A stretch of 8,133 bases of DNA, from positions 1 to 8,133 of the forward strand of contig CAJGCD010000067.1 of the NCBI GenBank assembly GCA_904501715.1. The letters run 5' to 3'. The notes under the pieces were generated by a model, which was given only the letters and a program-made list of their open reading frames with translations, did no database searches and was not told the origin of the DNA. This stretch comes from an uncultured Clostridia bacterium. GTDB taxonomy: Bacteria; Bacillota; Clostridia; Oscillospirales; CAG-272. Position 1 is the stretch's first letter, and every line of letters starts with the position of its first letter. This document shows, piece by piece, positions 6,803-8,133 of this stretch. The translations under genes and the position numbers were made by a program.

Positions 6803-7357
6803 ATGGATGATCTGCAAATCATAGAGCTATACTTTGCGAGAGATGAGCAGGCTATAAGCGAGACAGATGCAAAATACGGTAAGCTTTGCCGAAATATAGC
6901 TTATAACGTACTCAATAACCAAGAGGATTCCGAGGAGTGCGTAAACGATACCTATCTTGGAGTGTGGAACGCTATTCCACCCATTCGTCCAAATAATTTT
7001 ATGGCTTTTGTATGCAGAATAACGAGAAACCTTTCGCTCAGAAGGCTGGAATCGCAAACAAGACAAAAGCGCTCCGCGGCGCTTACGGTATCATTTTCCG
7101 AGCTTGAAGAGATCTTGCCCGACGAAGCCATAGACGTAAGCGCGAGTGATGAGAATATCGGCAGGCTCATAAGTGACTTTTTGCGCGGAGAAAAAGCGGA
7201 TATACGCAAGGTGTTCGTGCGAAGATACTATTTTTTCGATTCTGTCAGCGATATATCAAAGCGCTATTCGTTTTCCGAGAGCAAGGTCAAGAATATGCTG
7301 TACCGCACCCGAAATAAGCTTAAGGAATATTTGATAAAGGAGGGTGTAAGAATATGA
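6803..7357 (+). CDS. ECF-type RNA polymerase sigma factor
   Basis: This 184-residue protein has the sigma-70 family two-domain layout. Region 2 (about residues 5-80) includes the 2.2-like segment EDSEECVNDTYLGVWNAIPP (41-60) and ITRNLSLRRL (73-82). A linker (about 83-120) follows. Region 4 (about 122-178) carries a helix-turn-helix, SVSDISKRYSFSESKVKNML (147-166), then YRTRNKLKEYL. It directs RNA polymerase to its own set of promoters, probably in response to an envelope signal. ATG 6803 is chosen because GGGGAGG (6788-6794) lies 8 bp upstream; a GTG at 6794 lies inside that ribosome site. The stop TGA overlaps the ATG of the next gene (ATGA), the usual arrangement of a sigma and its anti-sigma. 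Upstream are an extended -10 promoter and a cre-like palindrome. No ECF-type AAC/CGT autoregulatory promoter is obvious, so control seems to come from outside. Confidence 0.9.
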   Translation: MDDLQIIELYFARDEQAISETDAKYGKLCRNIAYNVLNNQEDSEECVNDTYLGVWNAIPPIRPNNFMAFVCRITRNLSLRRLESQTRQKRSAALTVSFSELEEILPDEAIDVSASDENIGRLISDFLRGEKADIRKVFVRRYYFFDSVSDISKRYSFSESKVKNMLYRTRNKLKEYLIKEGVRI

Positions 7358-8133
7358 AAGCTCCGAGGATAGTTAACTCTGTGGGATATATAGACGATGA
7401 GCTCATAAGCGAGGCGGCGAGGGAAGGCTCGGCAGCAAGGCGAGTACCGTGGATAAAGCTTGGCGCCCTTGCAGCGTGCCTTACCGTAATCGTAGCGGCG
7501 GTAGCTATAATAGCTCCTATGCTTGACAGAGAGGAGAATATTATAGACCCCGATTTAGGGGACAAGGACATTATTTTCGGAGAGACTGCTATCGTATGGC
7601 CATGGGAGTACAAAACGGTTTATGAGCAGTACCGCTCATTGAAGCTCAACGGAAGAGAATATGGCGGAAGAGGGCGCGAGATAAGCGCGGAGCTCCTTGG
7701 CGAAAGGCTTGGAAGTGCCGAAGCGAGGGGCGAGGACATATACACGGATAAGACGTACGAAACAAGCTTTGATGTGTATTCTATAAAGAACGTTTCGCAA
7801 AAATATCTCATAGCCGCCAAAATGGGTGAAAAATACTATGTGTTTGACGCTCACGAGCCATATGACTTTTCTACGCTCGGTGATATGATGAATGCCTACG
7901 GATTGCCGAACAACTTGGAATTAAAGCAATTTTCCAAGGAGGAAAACTATTATCTTCTCAATGACGACAGCGAAATATGGACAGCTCTGGAAGGCTGCCG
8001 TGAGTCAGCGGCTGTGACCGAGGAATGGAATTTGTCCAAGAGAGCGCATATAAGCTTTACCGTGACCTCTGAGGCTCTCGGCACGTATAAAACCGTTATG
8101 TATATAACCGAGGACGGATATCTGTGGACCAAC
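7354..8133 (+). CDS. Membrane-anchored probable anti-sigma factor (3' partial)
   Basis: The frame is open to the window edge, giving 260 residues with no stop. Residues 1-33 are a short cytoplasmic head with VGYIDDELI (10-18), a segment commonly seen in Clostridia right after ECF sigma genes of this type. Residues about 34-57 (IKLGALAACLTVIVAAVAII) form one membrane span. The rest, about 200 residues so far, would be extracytoplasmic and shows beta-strand-rich text such as YLIAAKMGEKYYVFDA and YYLLNDDSEIW. I recognise no enzymatic domain. The start overlaps the sigma stop by 4 bp and has AAAGGAGGG (7336-7344) 9 bp upstream, so the two genes are co-transcribed and probably translationally coupled. 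The likely role is holding the sigma at the membrane until an outside signal acts. This is inferred from position and topology; no zinc anti-sigma (HxxxCxxC) motif is present in the head. Confidence 0.8.
   Translation, partial: MKAPRIVNSVGYIDDELISEAAREGSAARRVPWIKLGALAACLTVIVAAVAIIAPMLDREENIIDPDLGDKDIIFGETAIVWPWEYKTVYEQYRSLKLNGREYGGRGREISAELLGERLGSAEARGEDIYTDKTYETSFDVYSIKNVSQKYLIAAKMGEKYYVFDAHEPYDFSTLGDMMNAYGLPNNLELKQFSKEENYYLLNDDSEIWTALEGCRESAAVTEEWNLSKRAHISFTVTSEALGTYKTVMYITEDGYLWTN

Overview
The window reads as chromosome of an uncultured anaerobic gut-type Firmicute (Clostridia). The reasons are strong GGAGG-type ribosome sites, A/T-rich intergenic DNA with sigma-A-like promoters, a small ECF sigma gene coupled to a one-pass membrane protein beginning with a GYIDDELI-like segment, and sugar-related enzymes. 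Taxonomy is inferred; there is no rRNA or tRNA marker.

Left part (1 to about 2520, minus strand): one uninterrupted reading frame of about 840 codons encoding an RHS/YD-repeat surface protein. It starts with a jelly-roll, carbohydrate-binding-like domain, continues through YD repeats, and leaves the window inside the conserved RHS core, just before the variable C-terminal tip would begin. Its 5' end is missing.

Middle (about 2520 to 4535, plus strand): a decayed sugar/phosphoester operon. A metallophosphoesterase has lost its N-terminal half at the same point where the RHS frame loses its start. A GH43-like glycoside hydrolase follows as a fossil with an internal deletion, two nonsense codons and a frameshift. 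Its end overlaps the start of an apparently intact beta-propeller-like protein of unknown function. The head-to-head loss of two 5' ends suggests one deletion or rearrangement, or a contig misjoin.

Right part (4536 to 8133, plus strand): well-preserved single units. A promoter with a palindrome over its -10 box drives a GxDLY/SGNH-type esterase. Next come a lipoprotein of unknown function with its own promoter and a clear terminator, then an ECF-type sigma factor with an extended -10 promoter. Between that promoter and the sigma gene's ribosome site lies a perfect 14-bp palindrome matching the CcpA/LacI-family cre consensus. The sigma gene overlaps by 4 bp a membrane-anchored, probable anti-sigma gene that runs off the window.

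The most interesting signals are the cre-like site in front of the sigma/anti-sigma pair, the double-truncation breakpoint near 2520, and the RHS gene cut just short of its polymorphic tip. I see no CRISPR array, transposase, RNA gene or defence system.
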